A stretch of DNA of 64,000 nucleotides from Acanthopleura granulata (lineage: Eukaryota > Mollusca > Polyplacophora > Chitonida > Chitonidae), in contig JABBOT010000013.1 in NCBI GenBank assembly GCA_016165875.1, forward strand, positions 17,552,368 through 17,616,367, read 5' to 3'. How positions within the stretch are numbered: the first letter of the stretch is position 1; each line of letters starts with the position of its first letter. Positions 1 to 13,400 of the stretch are shown piece by piece. The notes under the pieces are model-generated. The model saw only the letters and a program-made list of their open reading frames with translations, searched no databases and was not told the origin of the DNA. A program made the translations under genes and the position numbers.

Positions 1-640
1 TTGTATCATTTCGACGAAACTTTATTGAAGAGTAGACGATACCAAGATACATGATTTGTAGTATCGATTTTCCATTACGCTATGGTCGGTTTACATTTTT
101 TTCAAAACGCTTCTCCTCCTACACTCTTCTTTCAATGAAACTTGGTTAAATGTAGACTCCATCAAGACACATAATTTGTAGTAGACCCCATATCGGTTTT
201 CCATTTCGATGATCGGTTAATTGTCCGTCTGTCTGTCTGTTCATCAAGTAGGCCTTCATGTAGCCTCTACGTTAGCGCATCTTTCAAAACACTACTCCAT
301 CCTCCTGCAGTTTTGGTCTCATTTCAGTGAAAATTATCTGTCTAAGTCTAAACTACATCAAGATGCATAAATTGTTAGAGTTGTATGGGTTTTTCGCTCT
401 GATGATTCGGTTTGATGATACAGTTTGACTCTGACGATTCAGTCTATCTGTTCACCCAGCATATGTTGCCTGTAACATATATCTGTCAAGATGCTAACGT
501 ACAGGTATAGCCTACTTAATAAGGCCTGAAGTACTGTCACAGTGTTTGACATATTTCAACAAGTGAATCAAGATGCATATTTCGTAGTATTGATTTTCAA
601 TTTTCATTGTCCATTGTTCATTTAGGCCTACATAGCCTAG
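1..640. repeat. Dispersed degenerate repeat, about four ~150-bp units
   Basis: Each unit carries the same order of blocks: a TCCGTCTGTCTGTC run, 'CAAAACGCTACTCCTCC', 'TTCAATGAAACTTGGT', 'ACATCAAGATGCATAA' and 'GTATTGATTTTCCATTTCGA'. The same blocks recur at 19385-19905, so this is a dispersed family and not a local oddity. No coding frame is maintained. Confidence 0.7.
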
Positions 641-662
641 TCCTAGGTCTACACAGATTATA

Positions 663-800
663 TTTTATTTATTCATTTATTTGTTTGTTTGATGGGTGTT
701 TTACGCCGCAGGATTCCTCAAGAATATTTCACTTACGGCGGAAGGCATTTCGGTGGGAGTAAACCGGACAGAGCCCTGGGGAAATCCACGTCCTACACAA
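663..800 (-). repeat. SINE-like copy, 3' part, reverse orientation
   Basis: Reads as the reverse complement of the tail of the main SINE family of this window. It shows ATTTATT runs, 'GGGTGTTTTACGCCG', 'CAAGAATATTTCACTTA', then the 'GGAAACC..GCAGAGCCCTGGGGAAA' block. It is truncated before the tRNA-like head. Confidence 0.75.
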
Positions 801-1318
801 TTTTGTAGCGTACTCAACTGCCTGATTATTTTGTCCCAATTACCAGTAGATCGATCTGCTGACTCATCAGAAACTCTGATTAATAAATGTTTCACAAAAG
901 CCCGGTCTTGTATATGTGTGGTATAAGTCGCACGACTTAACTGTTCTATATGTAAGCCCTGTAGGAAGCAGACCTGTAATCTGTCGGCCAACGCTTTTGA
1001 AAAAATCAATCTTACACAAGACTGAAAGTCATCTTTGGTCATTATTGGTAAGAGTCATTGTTCAACCATTCTTTTTCATGGTGGTCTTTTCTGAAAACAT
1101 TTGAAAACAAACCACCTGTTTAGAAAGAAAGTTATTTTTGGTTTCCTCGAGACAAGTTGCAACCAACAAAAGAACATCTTCCTTTTCCGTTTCTGTGATC
1201 ACTTGTGTTTTCTTTGTTTTGGTTACATTCACTTCGATTTTAAGGGGTTGATTGTGGTGTGTGACCAACTAAAGAAACGGTTGGGGAGAATTACCTCCCT
1301 TGTCCGTCCTGGTGAAAT
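801..1318. other. 5' flank of WASHC2, no gene seen
   Basis: Only short overlapping frames without recognisable domains. GC and CpG content rise towards 1340, consistent with a CpG-containing promoter and 5' UTR just upstream of the start codon. No clear TATA box near the likely start. Confidence 0.4.
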
Positions 1319-1328
1319 GTCACATGAC
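1319..1328 (+). promoter_or_regulatory. M-box/E-box (GTCACATGAC)
   Basis: TCACATGA core with the flanking T/A favoured by MiT/TFE factors (MITF, TFEB, TFE3), 14 bases upstream of the WASHC2 start codon. The motif is short and could be chance. Its position in the promoter of an endosomal gene is what makes it worth marking. Confidence 0.3.
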
Positions 1329-1341
1329 TTTTACATACAAA

Positions 1342-1419
1342 ATGGCGCCGCCTGGACCGCCCCCAGCGGAAGGCCCGGGGGAGAGCGGGGATGGCCAGAC
1401 CATCGCTGCCGCACCTATG
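1342..1419 (+). CDS. WASHC2: WASHC2 exon 1 (residues 1-26)
   Basis: GC-rich first coding exon encoding a Pro/Gly-rich, poorly conserved N-terminus that starts [11 protein letters not shown]. Donor ATG|GTGAGT, phase 0. The 5.6-kb intron 1 follows, as is common for a first intron. Confidence 0.85.
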
Positions 1420-4400
1420 GTGAGTTGTGGTTCGTCTTTGGAGCACAAAAGACATAAGATTACTCTCAGCGTTAAGCACCACGAGAGCCCGCGCGTTATT
1501 TGTTGGTTTACACTGCCGGGATGTGGCCTGTTGTTGTTGTTCGACTTGCCTTTTTCGACTCTTTCAATCGTAGTACAGTTAGTCACAGACAGGTGCCTGC
1601 ACCACACTAGCTATGGACATCCAAGCTGTGTGTACAAACGTAACTCTGTCTACAAGAAATGCATCACTTTGCTCCCCGCGGTTTTACCGTCCAGCAGGGC
1701 CTGTATAGTATGAAATTGGCAGCTATAGGAGGGTCATTCACCTTTTTGTATGATGTTAGGAAGTGTGATAAATGAGTTGGAAAGACGCCGATTTCATCAT
1801 CAAAGCATGTCACAAACTTAGCATGGGCCATTGTGCCAACACTACAGGTAAAAGGCTGTGAAAAATCGTGTCAATCCTGTTACAGCTTTCCATTGACACA
1901 CAGGAGCCTGTTGAAAAATGAGCCAAATGTAAATAAATAAAAGTGAATACTGTCAAATAAAACATACATACATCAAAAATGGTAAACGAAGACTATGTCA
2001 GACCCAGAGCTGAGCTGTTTTGCAATGGTGCACCTCCATGTCCATTAAAATCTGAGCCCTGCCCCTTAGAATGCGTAACTATAACTGCCCTGCCCCTTTG
2101 AATACCAAATAACTTCCGCCCTGGCTCAACACTATTAAAATTGCTGCAAAAACGAAGCAACCCAAAATAGAAATGACAACAACATGTGTTCACATGCAAT
2201 ACCGCTAGTCTACCTTGCTCACCTGCGCGTGCATAACCTTTACTACGCGAGCCTGTGGAAGTGGTTTGTGAATATTCAGGATTTTGCAGTTAAAGTACCC
2301 TCTTTGATTTGATTAAACAAACTTGGATGTCGCCTTTTTGTTTCAAAATGCTTTAATTCAAAAGACAAAAGATTGAAATTGAAGGTAGAGTGAGCCAGGC
2401 TATGAAGCTGAACTTAAGTTTGCATCATTGTCTTGACTGGTAAGTGTACTAGGAGTCAATGAACTCGGGTAATCGAAGCAAGCTTAGTGTCACTTCATCG
2501 CATCAAACACCTTAATCGGGATGTCACTTACCATATTTGCAGGTGTAACTGGCACATTTTTTTGCCAACATTTTCAAGCTCCACAAAGCTCTTCCCCAGT
2601 TACGTGGGTATATGAATTGTAATCAAGGTCTTGCATTGTGAACTAGGCTACAGACCATTGAGTAGCGTGAAAGTTTAGTTTGTCATTTCAGCATTAGCTA
2701 TCACAGTGAAACGACAACAACATGTACGAGTCAAGGAAGACCGACTCTGCTATTGTAACCATAAAAGACCTTAAAGCCATAATTTGGCAAAACAAAAGGA
2801 AGATACAAGTCAATATGAAATCAAAATCTGAGATGATTACTCATCAAACTTTTTTCCGTACATGGATTTTTTCCTGGAATTTATCTCATTAGCAATGGGA
2901 ACGCCACTTACTTACATGAATGCACCAGTTACACTTGCAAATACAGTAAACCATGTCGTACCACGTAATCTTGCATCACATCAACCACAGGGAAGCGAGA
3001 TGTGACAACCTGCTGTGTGGATGTAAACAATGCTGGTTGGCAAGGCAGAAAACTGCTCTAATGTCAGCAAAACTGAGTACATTTAATGCAGATATATCAT
3101 TGTAGAACACTGAACTGAAATGGCAACTATCATATCATTGTCACTGTCATTTGTCATTCTGGATAATGTTGTTTAAAATCACTTAGGAATAAAACTGAGT
3201 TTATCAACCTCATGTTTCTGTACATACCCAATACTGTAATAGTAAATGTCTTTTCCTGATTAGAACTTATGTTATCACTGCCGGTAGTTTAATAAAGTGC
3301 ATTTAGATTCATATTGTGTGTTGCATTACAAGACTGTTTTAGTCTTTGTGAGGCTTCCTTTAGCTCTCCAGGGTTAAGAAAAATTTGAGTTGAAATGTTT
3401 TTTTATTTTCACTCATCTGATCATAAAGTTTGGGTAAGTAATCAGATTACATTGAAAGCTTCACTTGTTATAGTGGTTTTGGTGGAGTACAACATGTGGT
3501 ATTGTGTTATTGTCTGTCTTAAGAGCTGCATCAACTTGGCCCCTCTTGTATGGAAGTTGCCTTTTCAAAATAGTATGGCCACCCTGCCCCTCTTCAGTTG
3601 GAAGCTTGAAGCCTGTATGTATGGATCTAAATTGTGGTTCAAAACTTACAAATCAGTATGTATACTGTGTTGACAAAGTCACTCGTAATATCAAAGTGGG
3701 ACTGAGAGACCATTAATACCAGATAGTTGAAGGTCAAGGTTGTTTGCAAAAGGGAGACATAATATACACAAAATGGATACGAAAATTTAGGGATTGCCTC
3801 TGCCGAATATACATTGATAGCTGCTCCAACGTACGATGTAGAAAATGAATTGCTTGCTTGGGAACCTCTTTCTGTTTGCTACTAATACACTCAGTCAGTA
3901 AGGATCTCTTGTGTAAGATGCACTCGTCATTCTCAGCCATTGTTTCTTAAAATGGATATGTTTCACTGTATTTGTTGAGGCAGTGTCATAGAGACATACT
4001 TGGTGACATTTCTTCATGTTAGCGTAACATTTCGTAACATATTTTTTCTTCCTAGTAAACACACTTTGTGTGACATCATTGACCTCCCTCCTACCCATGC
4101 TAGCCACAAAAGGGCACGATCATATCCCCCCTCCCGAAGACCCCCATCCTCGGAACACTTTCCACCTCCTATCGATTTCCTGTGGACAATCCATCCCTCC
4201 CTCCTGGACAAAATCCTCCCAATGTACATGTATATACATAAATATACAAAACGTCCAATTGAACTGTTACGATTTGTCTAATCTGACAATGAGAAAATGA
4301 GGAAATCCATGTGATTCAGCAAGTCTGACGTGCATGACGTAGAAGTGCAGAGGCAAACCTTACTATCTGATGTTCGTACGTTTGTGGCGCTAACTACATA

Positions 4401-7400
4401 TATATCTTGACTGAGTTGACGCATATATATATGTATACATATATATATAGGTCTTCATGGTTTAATTCATAAGAATAATAATAAAAGTAAGTAGAAAACA
4501 CAATATAAGGTTATTTAGAAGAAAACAGAAAATGGATGTGTGACTACATGTATATGCAAATTGGTATGTCTACACTATATAGGTCTTTTCTACAAATATG
4601 ACCTTTTTTAGATACATTATTTTCCTAAAACTGAAGAAAAATACTGCACCAATGGTCAAAATTATAGGATTGAAAGAGGTACGACTAAATTATGAATGTG
4701 AATGGGCCAGTTAAATGTATATATACATAGGTGGTTTACAATTTGTCGGTGTCGGTACCATCGCGCTTATCAAGGATTTGTGCACTACTAGACCAGAGAA
4801 TGCATCAGTGTTAAAAATAAATGTTAAAACTGCACAGATCGATTGCCCACCGGTGCTGAGAGGTGTCATCACAATGCAAAAAGCAGCTGTGCGCAGCGTT
4901 CAACGGAACTTGTGCTCGAAACCTTGCATTATAATTGATTGCCAGGATTGTGTGAGTAGCACAAAATCGTGTGATGGGACGGTATAGGTGGTAATAAACT
5001 TATCCCAACACAAGCCCAAAGATCCGAGAAATAACATGTGATTATTTCACTTGTGTTATCTTTTAAGTACCCTAAAGTTATAATAAGTACTTGAACTTAC
5101 TCCATACAAATTATATCACAATGGCCATTGTGAGTTTATTTAACCCTAATTTACCTCAAACGCACATGCCAAGTCTGTGTACAAGACCCTCACAACGGGG
5201 TTGTTTATGTTAAATTTTCCGTTCTCAACAACGGTCACATGTCACTTGCATCTGCATACTCCAAGACATGAACTGGCTTATTGAAACAACTCTGATTGTA
5301 GTTGGATTTTTGGAAGTTTTTTTCCAGGACATTTCTGATTAAGACTGACCAAATATTATTAAGGTTGTAAGAATATGAGGGGAATATTGTCCCAGAGGAG
5401 GGCGGTGGGTGGGCTGGGGGACTGGCTTGAGGTAAAAGTGTCCAGGTTGAAAATATCCTACATTCAGCTCCAACTGCTCCAAGGTTTACTGAACTATACC
5501 AGTTCGTCCCTGCACCTTTCAGTTTAACTTGGAAATCGCAACATTACACAGTAGAAACATTAGGGAAGCCTGTTGCTTAATAATGTTTTCCTCACATTAC
5601 CGCTGCGACTTGCAAGAATGAAATATCATCACTCGTCTGCCTGAACAGGTCACTGGCCACCATGTTATCACCTTCACAGTAAAAATCCCAAGTGATAATA
5701 GACCCGTACCTCGTTGATTTTGCTGTTGGCGCATATAGTACCAAGAATGGAAGTTGATTTGTTTTACTGACAACATAGTGGGCATTGACCTGTTCAGATG
5801 AGTGCAGTATCGATTCTGAGCAGCTTTAGTTGCCCTAATCCCACTCGTAATGCAGTTGTAGCAGTGGCTAAGTTGAAAGGTGGCGAGGATGAATGTCTAA
5901 CCCGAAGTGGGTTGCGTTTGCAATGATGGTATGTACTTTAGCTCAGTAACCCAAGAAGCAGTTGTGGGTAGAAATAGACAAAGCCCAGAGGTGGACACAG
6001 TTAATTACTCTGGATAGCTGGCATTGTATAATAACTTTAAAGAACTCCTACACCTTCATGTCCTCAGTAGCCTATACTGCTCTCTTTTATAGTAAAGGTT
6101 GTAGTTTGACTTATTGTACATGTAAATGACCTAAAATTTCATTCAAAAAATTGGATTTATAGAGGTAAATAAATGTCATAGACTATTATAATTGGCATCA
6201 AAACTTACATTTCTCCTGTAGATTATTACCCTACCTTCCAAACAAATCTTAAAACACCTTCCTACACACAACAGAATTCCCAGAATCAGGAAAAATGAGC
6301 AACTTAGTGATGAACAAAATGTTAGGTCATTTAGGGTACACATAATTCAGCTGGCAACAAGTAAATCATCTCCCTTTTTATTCAGAATTTTTCGTCAAAT
6401 TGACCGGTGAATGTCAGAATACCAAATGAGCAATTTTTCACTTCTACAGTGATATTCAATGTTAGTGATAGAGGAAGCCAAGAGAGCCTGTGTTAAAACA
6501 CAAACTTTTGGCAAATTACTGACAAAGTTTTCTCACGTTGCATTCTACCACTAATTGTCATCAAGGCCTCTCACACAGTGAGAGGGGAAAAATCACAAAT
6601 TCCTTGTTCAAAGCCAGGATTGGACCTTCACCTGTCCTAGTGATTGAAATGATTGAAATACATGTACAAATTTTTTAGCCAGTGGGCCATGACCTACTCC
6701 CCATTCCTGGTTGTGATATTGTGTCTGCTGTAAATAGTCTAAAATCTGACCAAAAATAAGATTTTTTTAGGTAAATAAGTGTCCTACTCTCTTTTGGTGC
6801 TTTAGTTGACATGTTTACACTAGGAATTCATCCTACCTTCCAAACAAGCCTCAGAACTCCTTTCTTGGAACAGTAAATCTCTGGGAATCTGGTAAATGGA
6901 GCAACTTTGCCACCGATGAAATTTTATGGCATTTACAGTGTATGATAACATAGTGTAACAACATAGTGTAACTCATTGCATATTAGTGCTAGTGAATTGA
7001 TGCATCTGTATATGTACCTAAATTGCAGCTATTTTTTTGTAGACAAACGGCCCTAGTGGAGCCTCAGAAATGGCTGGTAACCAGCTGTGGGAGAGAGCTT
7101 GGACCATTGACGAGATCCGAAAGGGAGCAGGAAACTGGTCGCTGGCTGGAGATGCTGGGGTGAGACAAATCAGGGAACTGTTCGCAGTGTCAGAGGCCAC
7201 CTTAAATATGTTTTACTGGTGTTTTATCCCATGCTTAAGACAATTATATTGATGTGACAGTCTGGAACTACTTATGGGAAAAATGGTGCAAGTAAGCGTT
7301 GAATAAACAGGTTGAATACAATACATATTGTTCTACTCTGGTAAAATCCAGAAATGTCTTTTTGAATATTTCTCCGCTCTTTACTGACTAATTTTTTCTC

Positions 7401-10400
7401 TTGTTTGTGTTTTATTCCTTGGTTTAATGTATTTTATCACTGTATTCCATGTGTCATGTACTCTTTTCCCTTGTGTAATGTATTTTATATTTGCACATAT
7501 ATCGCGTTACCAGCAAATTTTCTGGCGTGGATTTATCAGTCTTAGAAATTATATCTACTGGTTGTATTCCCTGGCCATGATTGCTATTTGTATTATTTGT
7601 GTTGGGTATTTTATCACTGTATTGTTTGTGTTTTGTATTTTCAGCTGCTGCTCTTCCTCCAGGAGTTCTCTCAGAGGATGATCTCACGCACTCATGAGAT
7701 AGAGAAGGAAGTGGATGGACTGGTCCATCAGGCTAAGGTGAACATCTACATAATGACCCTCCTCATTCACATTATAAGGTTGTAAGACTGTCGGCCATTA
7801 CTGCAAGAACATCATTATTCATGTGATGTCATTGTTTACGTCGCTAGGTTATTGTACATGTATAGTCTATATCAGACTAATAGCTGAAGACTGTGGTTGT
7901 ATTACAAAGGTTGTACATGGTTAAGGTCCTCCAGCAACCTCTGGGGGTCGTGTATTTCACCTGGACTCTGCCGGGTTTCCTCCCACCATAATGCTGGCCA
8001 CCGGTGTTTAAGTGAAAACTTCCTGAGGAGGGCAGAAAACGCCTATTAATTAAATAAAACACAAATAACATTGCCTGTGGCAAATTTATAAAATTCGTTG
8101 TTAACAATAAAACAGTTACATGTGTGTAGCGAGGAGTACAATAATGGTGTCTTTGACCATGTTGATACATCTACATGTAGCTTCAAAGAAAGTTTTGCTG
8201 CTGTCTCTTAATCAGTCTTTGTCGAACAGTTTTCTAAACATTCTTTGAAAACAGCTGAATGTGTTGAAGTAGAACTTGGTAGATGGCTTCACTAGAACAT
8301 GTGACAGATAAAGTCAGAGTTTGGGTCATCGTGCACATTTTGTGCGAAGCTAAAAGTTGGATCGTTTTTGTCCACTTTTGGATTTTAACAGACATTTTCT
8401 TTGAAAACTGCTCTTCCTATTGAATTGAAACGTGGTAAAAGGTTTCAGCACGGTAAAAGGTTTCAGCGTGACAAGTTATAAATCACTTTCACCTATTCTG
8501 GAAAATAACATAGCCCTTTTTATTTTGTTGTGGGCATTGACACATCTCTTATTCTGACAGTGCGGACTGTTTTTCGTAACTATTTGGTTTTGCTGATTTC
8601 AGATTTCCAGTGTCCGGCTCGATAATGTTTTCAATGACTTCATTATGCTTGCCAATACTCAGTTTGTGGAAAACGTAAGTGCCTCCAATATGATCTTCAT
8701 ATTTTAAAGAAAAGACAACACAAAATATAACCAAAGTTATTTCAGAAGATTTTTCCATACAGACCTGTACAGGCATAGGCATTTTTGTATGATGTGCTTG
8801 GTAACTATAAATCATCTTTTAATCTGGAATTCTTATGAGGCCATAGGATATGCCATTTTAGAGAAACCGGAAACACAATTTTGCATCATCCATACCCTAT
8901 GCTCTTTAGTACTAGAGGTGAGACACTCGTTTGTGTGCGAAGTATGGTCCCCTTTATTATTACAATAGAGGGCCATGAGGTGTGGTCTCCTGGGTGAGAC
9001 CTTGGAGAATAACTCCATAGGTACATATATTCCACCACCACTTTCTCGTTGAAAGTGGCTTTAAAGTATTTCAGAATTCGCTTGCAATCACATTCTAATC
9101 GCTGTTTGACAAGGCCGCATCACCCTGACTCTTAAAATCTGTGCCCTGCCCCTTTGAATGCCTAACTATTAAAGCCCTGCCCCATTGAATACGAAATAAT
9201 TTCCGTCCTGCCTTGACACTATCAAAATTGCTACCAAAATGAAGCAGTCCGAAACGGAAACAACAATGTGTGTTTACATGCGATACCCGCTAGTCTTCCT
9301 TGCTCACAAGCACATGCATGGCCTTTACGGCATGTATGAGTCACAGAAGACTGACTCTGCTATTATAACCATAAAAGGCCATAAAGCCATAATTTGGCAG
9401 AGCAAAAGGCAAATACAAGTCAATATGAAATCAAAATCTGAGATGATTACTCAGCAAAACTTTTTTCGGGATTTTTCGTGGAATTTATTTCATTAATAAT
9501 GGGTGCACCACTCACTTACATGAATGTATCAGTTACACGTGCAAATATGCATATAAACCATGTTGTACAACGTAACCTTGCACCACATATACCATAGGGA
9601 AAAACGAGATCTGACAGCCTGCTGTATGGATCTACACAACACTGGTTGGTAAGGCAGAGAACTGCTCTAATGGTTTCCCCGATTAGGGTAGTTTCGAGTT
9701 CAAATTCTTTTTTCACTAAAGGTAAATATGGTCCTTACCATATCATGTGACTTGTGAAAGATGTTAGGCTACTTTTACTGACTAATTTACCGACCACCTG
9801 CCTTGCAGTGTTCTGAGGGCACAATTGACACCTTTTTCCTTCAGGAACTTCCTAAGTTCGAGACCTTCAGCTCCTTAATTTTTTCCGTCATTGCTCTACT
9901 CTAAATAACTTGAAAGAATCTTTTTTCAAAGGCCCATGTTATAGTAAATGTAATGAAAAATAATTTCCTAACATGGCTGACAGGTCACATGGTGTAGTAG
10001 GACTTTGTTAACTTGCAACAATAAAAGAGTTCAAACTTGAAACTCCAATATACATGTAGTACAGATATATCGTTTTAGAACTGTCTTTTCCTGGTGAGTA
10101 CTTATGTCATCACTTCTGGAAATTTAATGAAATAGATTTAGATGCATATTGGGTGTTGCACTACAAGACTTTTTTTGTCTTTATGAGGCTTCCATTAGCT
10201 CTCCAACTTTGCCCCTCTTGTATGAAAGTTGCCCTTTCAAAACATTTTCTGCCCATTTTGAGTTGAAGGTTGGGGTCAGTACTTCTAGGTACGTGAACTA
10301 GGTACAGGTTCTGTCACAGTGGACACAGATGTGCTCTCGGATGGTACAAATATCTTGCCCTTGATTGGTTAAAATTGAGAGCGTGGCGACCCGTTCAATT

Positions 10401-13400
10401 TTCCCCACATGGTCATTTTTCCTTACTGTGAACTGCACTATCACAAGAATAAAATGTGTTGTTTTACCCCTAACCCAATTTTGGTTAAGGGGTATTGTCA
10501 TAGTGGGCGGTGTCCGTTCATCCGTCTGTCGCTCTATCTCTAGGATGGTTTATTCAGTGTTCACAAACTTACATCACACTTACTCATCAGCATGAGGAAG
10601 AACCCTATTGATTTTCAGTGACCTTGACCTTTTTAAAGGTCATTGGGGTCTTCTATGTTAAATTTTATACAAGGCTTTTAAACAAAACATGAGCCTTTAC
10701 AAAAGTGTTGTGACTGTTAGGGAGAGTAGCATCAGTGTCCCGGTAAGTTTTTTTGTTAAGGTCATCTGTCCGGTCAATTTAAAATAAACTGTTCTAAATT
10801 GTTCTAACACTGGTTTTGCTAGTGCTTAGATCTGCCCATGTGAACACAGAAATTCTTGAACTGGCTCAAATCTGCCCATGTGAACACAGAAATAAATGAA
10901 CTGGCTCAAATCTGACCATGTGAATGCAGAAATTCCTGAACTGGCTCAAATCGGCCAATACATGTATGTACACAAAAATACCAGAACTGGATTAAATCTA
11001 CCTATATGTACTCACAAATTCCTGATCTGACTCAAATCTGCCCATATGTGCACAAAAACTCCTTAACTGGCTAAAATCTGCCCATTTGTTCCTGAATTAG
11101 GTCAAATATGCCCATATGAATGCAGAAATCCCAGAATTGGCTCAAATTTGCAGATACACGTATGTGCACAAAAATTCCTAAACTTCGTTAAATCTGCCCA
11201 TATGTATATAGAAATTTCTAAACTGGGTCAGATGTGTCCAAGTACACATCTGCATATAGAAATTCTTTGAACTGACAAAAAGTGACCTTGTGAACACAGA
11301 AATTCTTCAACTGGCTCAAATCTGATCATGTGAACATAGAAATACCTGACCAGACTTAAAACTGCCTTTGTGCTCATGGTCAAGGAACTGTGCACATTTT
11401 CATAACATTTGAAACCAGTTCAGATTTGATTTGCCTTTGATCAACATAGGACCTTTTCTTTTGCTCATGCGTTTTCAAGGGATTTTGTTTTGATTGCTCA
11501 TGTTGTGGTCACAGGCTTGTTTACATGTACCTGAACCTGGCTGTTGTTTGATTTTCAGAGAGTTTATGATGAAGATGTCAGCCAAGAGACAACAAAACAG
11601 GAGGAAAAGAAAATTGAAGATCAGGTAATCCTGATGTGGTGATGTGATGTGACCTGTGTGGTGAGAACTAATTACAGGTCTGACAGAAAACACGAAATAG
11701 GCTGTAAATACTTTGTTAAAGTTGGATATGATTCAATTTGTTTATCCACCAGTGAAGAAGTTTGTGTACGTCTTTATACACATCATAAAACAAAAGATAT
11801 ATGTAAGTATATCGAACATAGTTTAGCAAGAAGAAGCATATTAGAAGTCAATGCTGGGAACCTTCAAATTATGAAAACATCAAGATTTTTTTGGAGTTAT
11901 GGCCCTTTATAGTGTTTTTTCTATTATCTTATTAAATCAGAAAACATATTGACAGGCAGTAAAGAGCTGTGGTTGTATGATGCATCTTATTTGTGAACTT
12001 TGAGAATTTCTCTCCCTTAATTCACTGTAAGCTACATGGACTGTTGGTCTGATATTCCAGTCATAATAAATAGTAGGGAGTGTCATGAAGCTGTCTTGTT
12101 TACATTGGTTACAGACCGCTTCTCTTCTTTTTGGTTTTCAGTAATCTTCTGTATGTCGTACACGGGAAAGTTCATCAGTAAATTGCCAAATTGGTGATTT
12201 TACCCACAGCCTCTGCCACTCTTAAATTAAAACTTACCACCACTGTATAGGTGAAAAATTCTTGAGTATGGTGTCTATCAATCAATCAAACAGCATCTTT
12301 ACTATTTCCAGGAGAAGACACGTGAGCAGAGAGAAGCAGAGTTAATACCAAAAGTGTCAGAAGCACTGAACTATGGAATTAAGGTGATCGACAATGCCTT
12401 TGAGACATTGGATGTGAATGCAATGAACTCAGACTCCGAAGACGAGGAGATTCCGTACAGGGCGGATCCCATCCTTGAACCGAAAGTGAGCTCTCCTAAA
12501 TGTCAATCCTAAAACTGCTCCTGAAAGTGAAAGCTTGTACTTAAGCTAACAGTACAAGTAAGTTAGTCACTGAAGTGAAACACTCTTGGATGAAATTTCT
12601 GACGTTGTCCATGCAATTTCATTTGTCTCTTAATTTCTTGGTATATGTAAAAAACCCTTAAACTTTCAGGTTTACAATTTTTGTCTCTTCTAACAGAGCA
12701 GAATAAGACTGAAAATGTATTCATGCATCCATGCATATCTTTAAAATTTTATAGACTCATGCCCCTTTTTTTGCATTGTGTTGGATTTTTATGTCATCAT
12801 TGTGTTGGAAGAGCTACTGGATTTCAGTGTTTAAATTAGGAAGATCCTGGATATCTTGAGCATCAACACATCTTTTGCTAAGACAGGCATGCCATCTGGT
12901 TGTGAAACTCTTATATTCTTATATTCATAATTTTGAAAAATTGATCAAGAAAACAAAATGAAGTTAAAAGATAGAAATACAGACGCATTAAAGGAAAGAG
13001 TTAACCTATTATACACCATGGCAAAATCTGTTCTTGCTGAGAAATCTTTTGCGTAAAGTTTAATAGTATCTGCTTTCTTCCAATAAATAAATAAACAATC
13101 GCATACGTGAAACTGATGTACCAGCATGAAGTGTCTGAAAACCCTATGAGGAGACATTTGTTGTCAGCAGCCAATGAATGGCAGGTAACCCCTTTAGTGC
13201 TGGCATGTTTTTCCTCATCTGTGCTTTGATTGGTTGTTTCAGGACCCCTATGTGACACGCCCTTTGCCCCACATCATCGGCACACCTCTCTTCATGCAGG
13301 AGGATGATGTTGGACTTATTGAACCTCCTTCTGGTTTGTTGGCTGCACTCATTGCTCAAACTTTGTATTCTTTTCATTCTTATTATCACTTGTCAAAACT

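Larger units (their letters stand above)
1420..7042 (+). other. WASHC2 intron 1 (5.6 kb)
   Basis: No supported coding exon. It contains one copy of the dispersed ~1.2-1.5-kb repeat (2040-3620), an AT dinucleotide-rich tract near 4405-4450 and a degenerate repeat pair at 6118-6340 and 6725-6940. The rest is unassigned AT-rich sequence; short frames near 4000-4300 and 4715-4987 show no domain. Confidence 0.6.

Noticed and set aside
1101..1713. Frames of 118-137 codons around the first exon
   Set aside because: Only the 1342-1419 part belongs to a protein that joins exon 2. The rest is 5' UTR and the start of intron 1.
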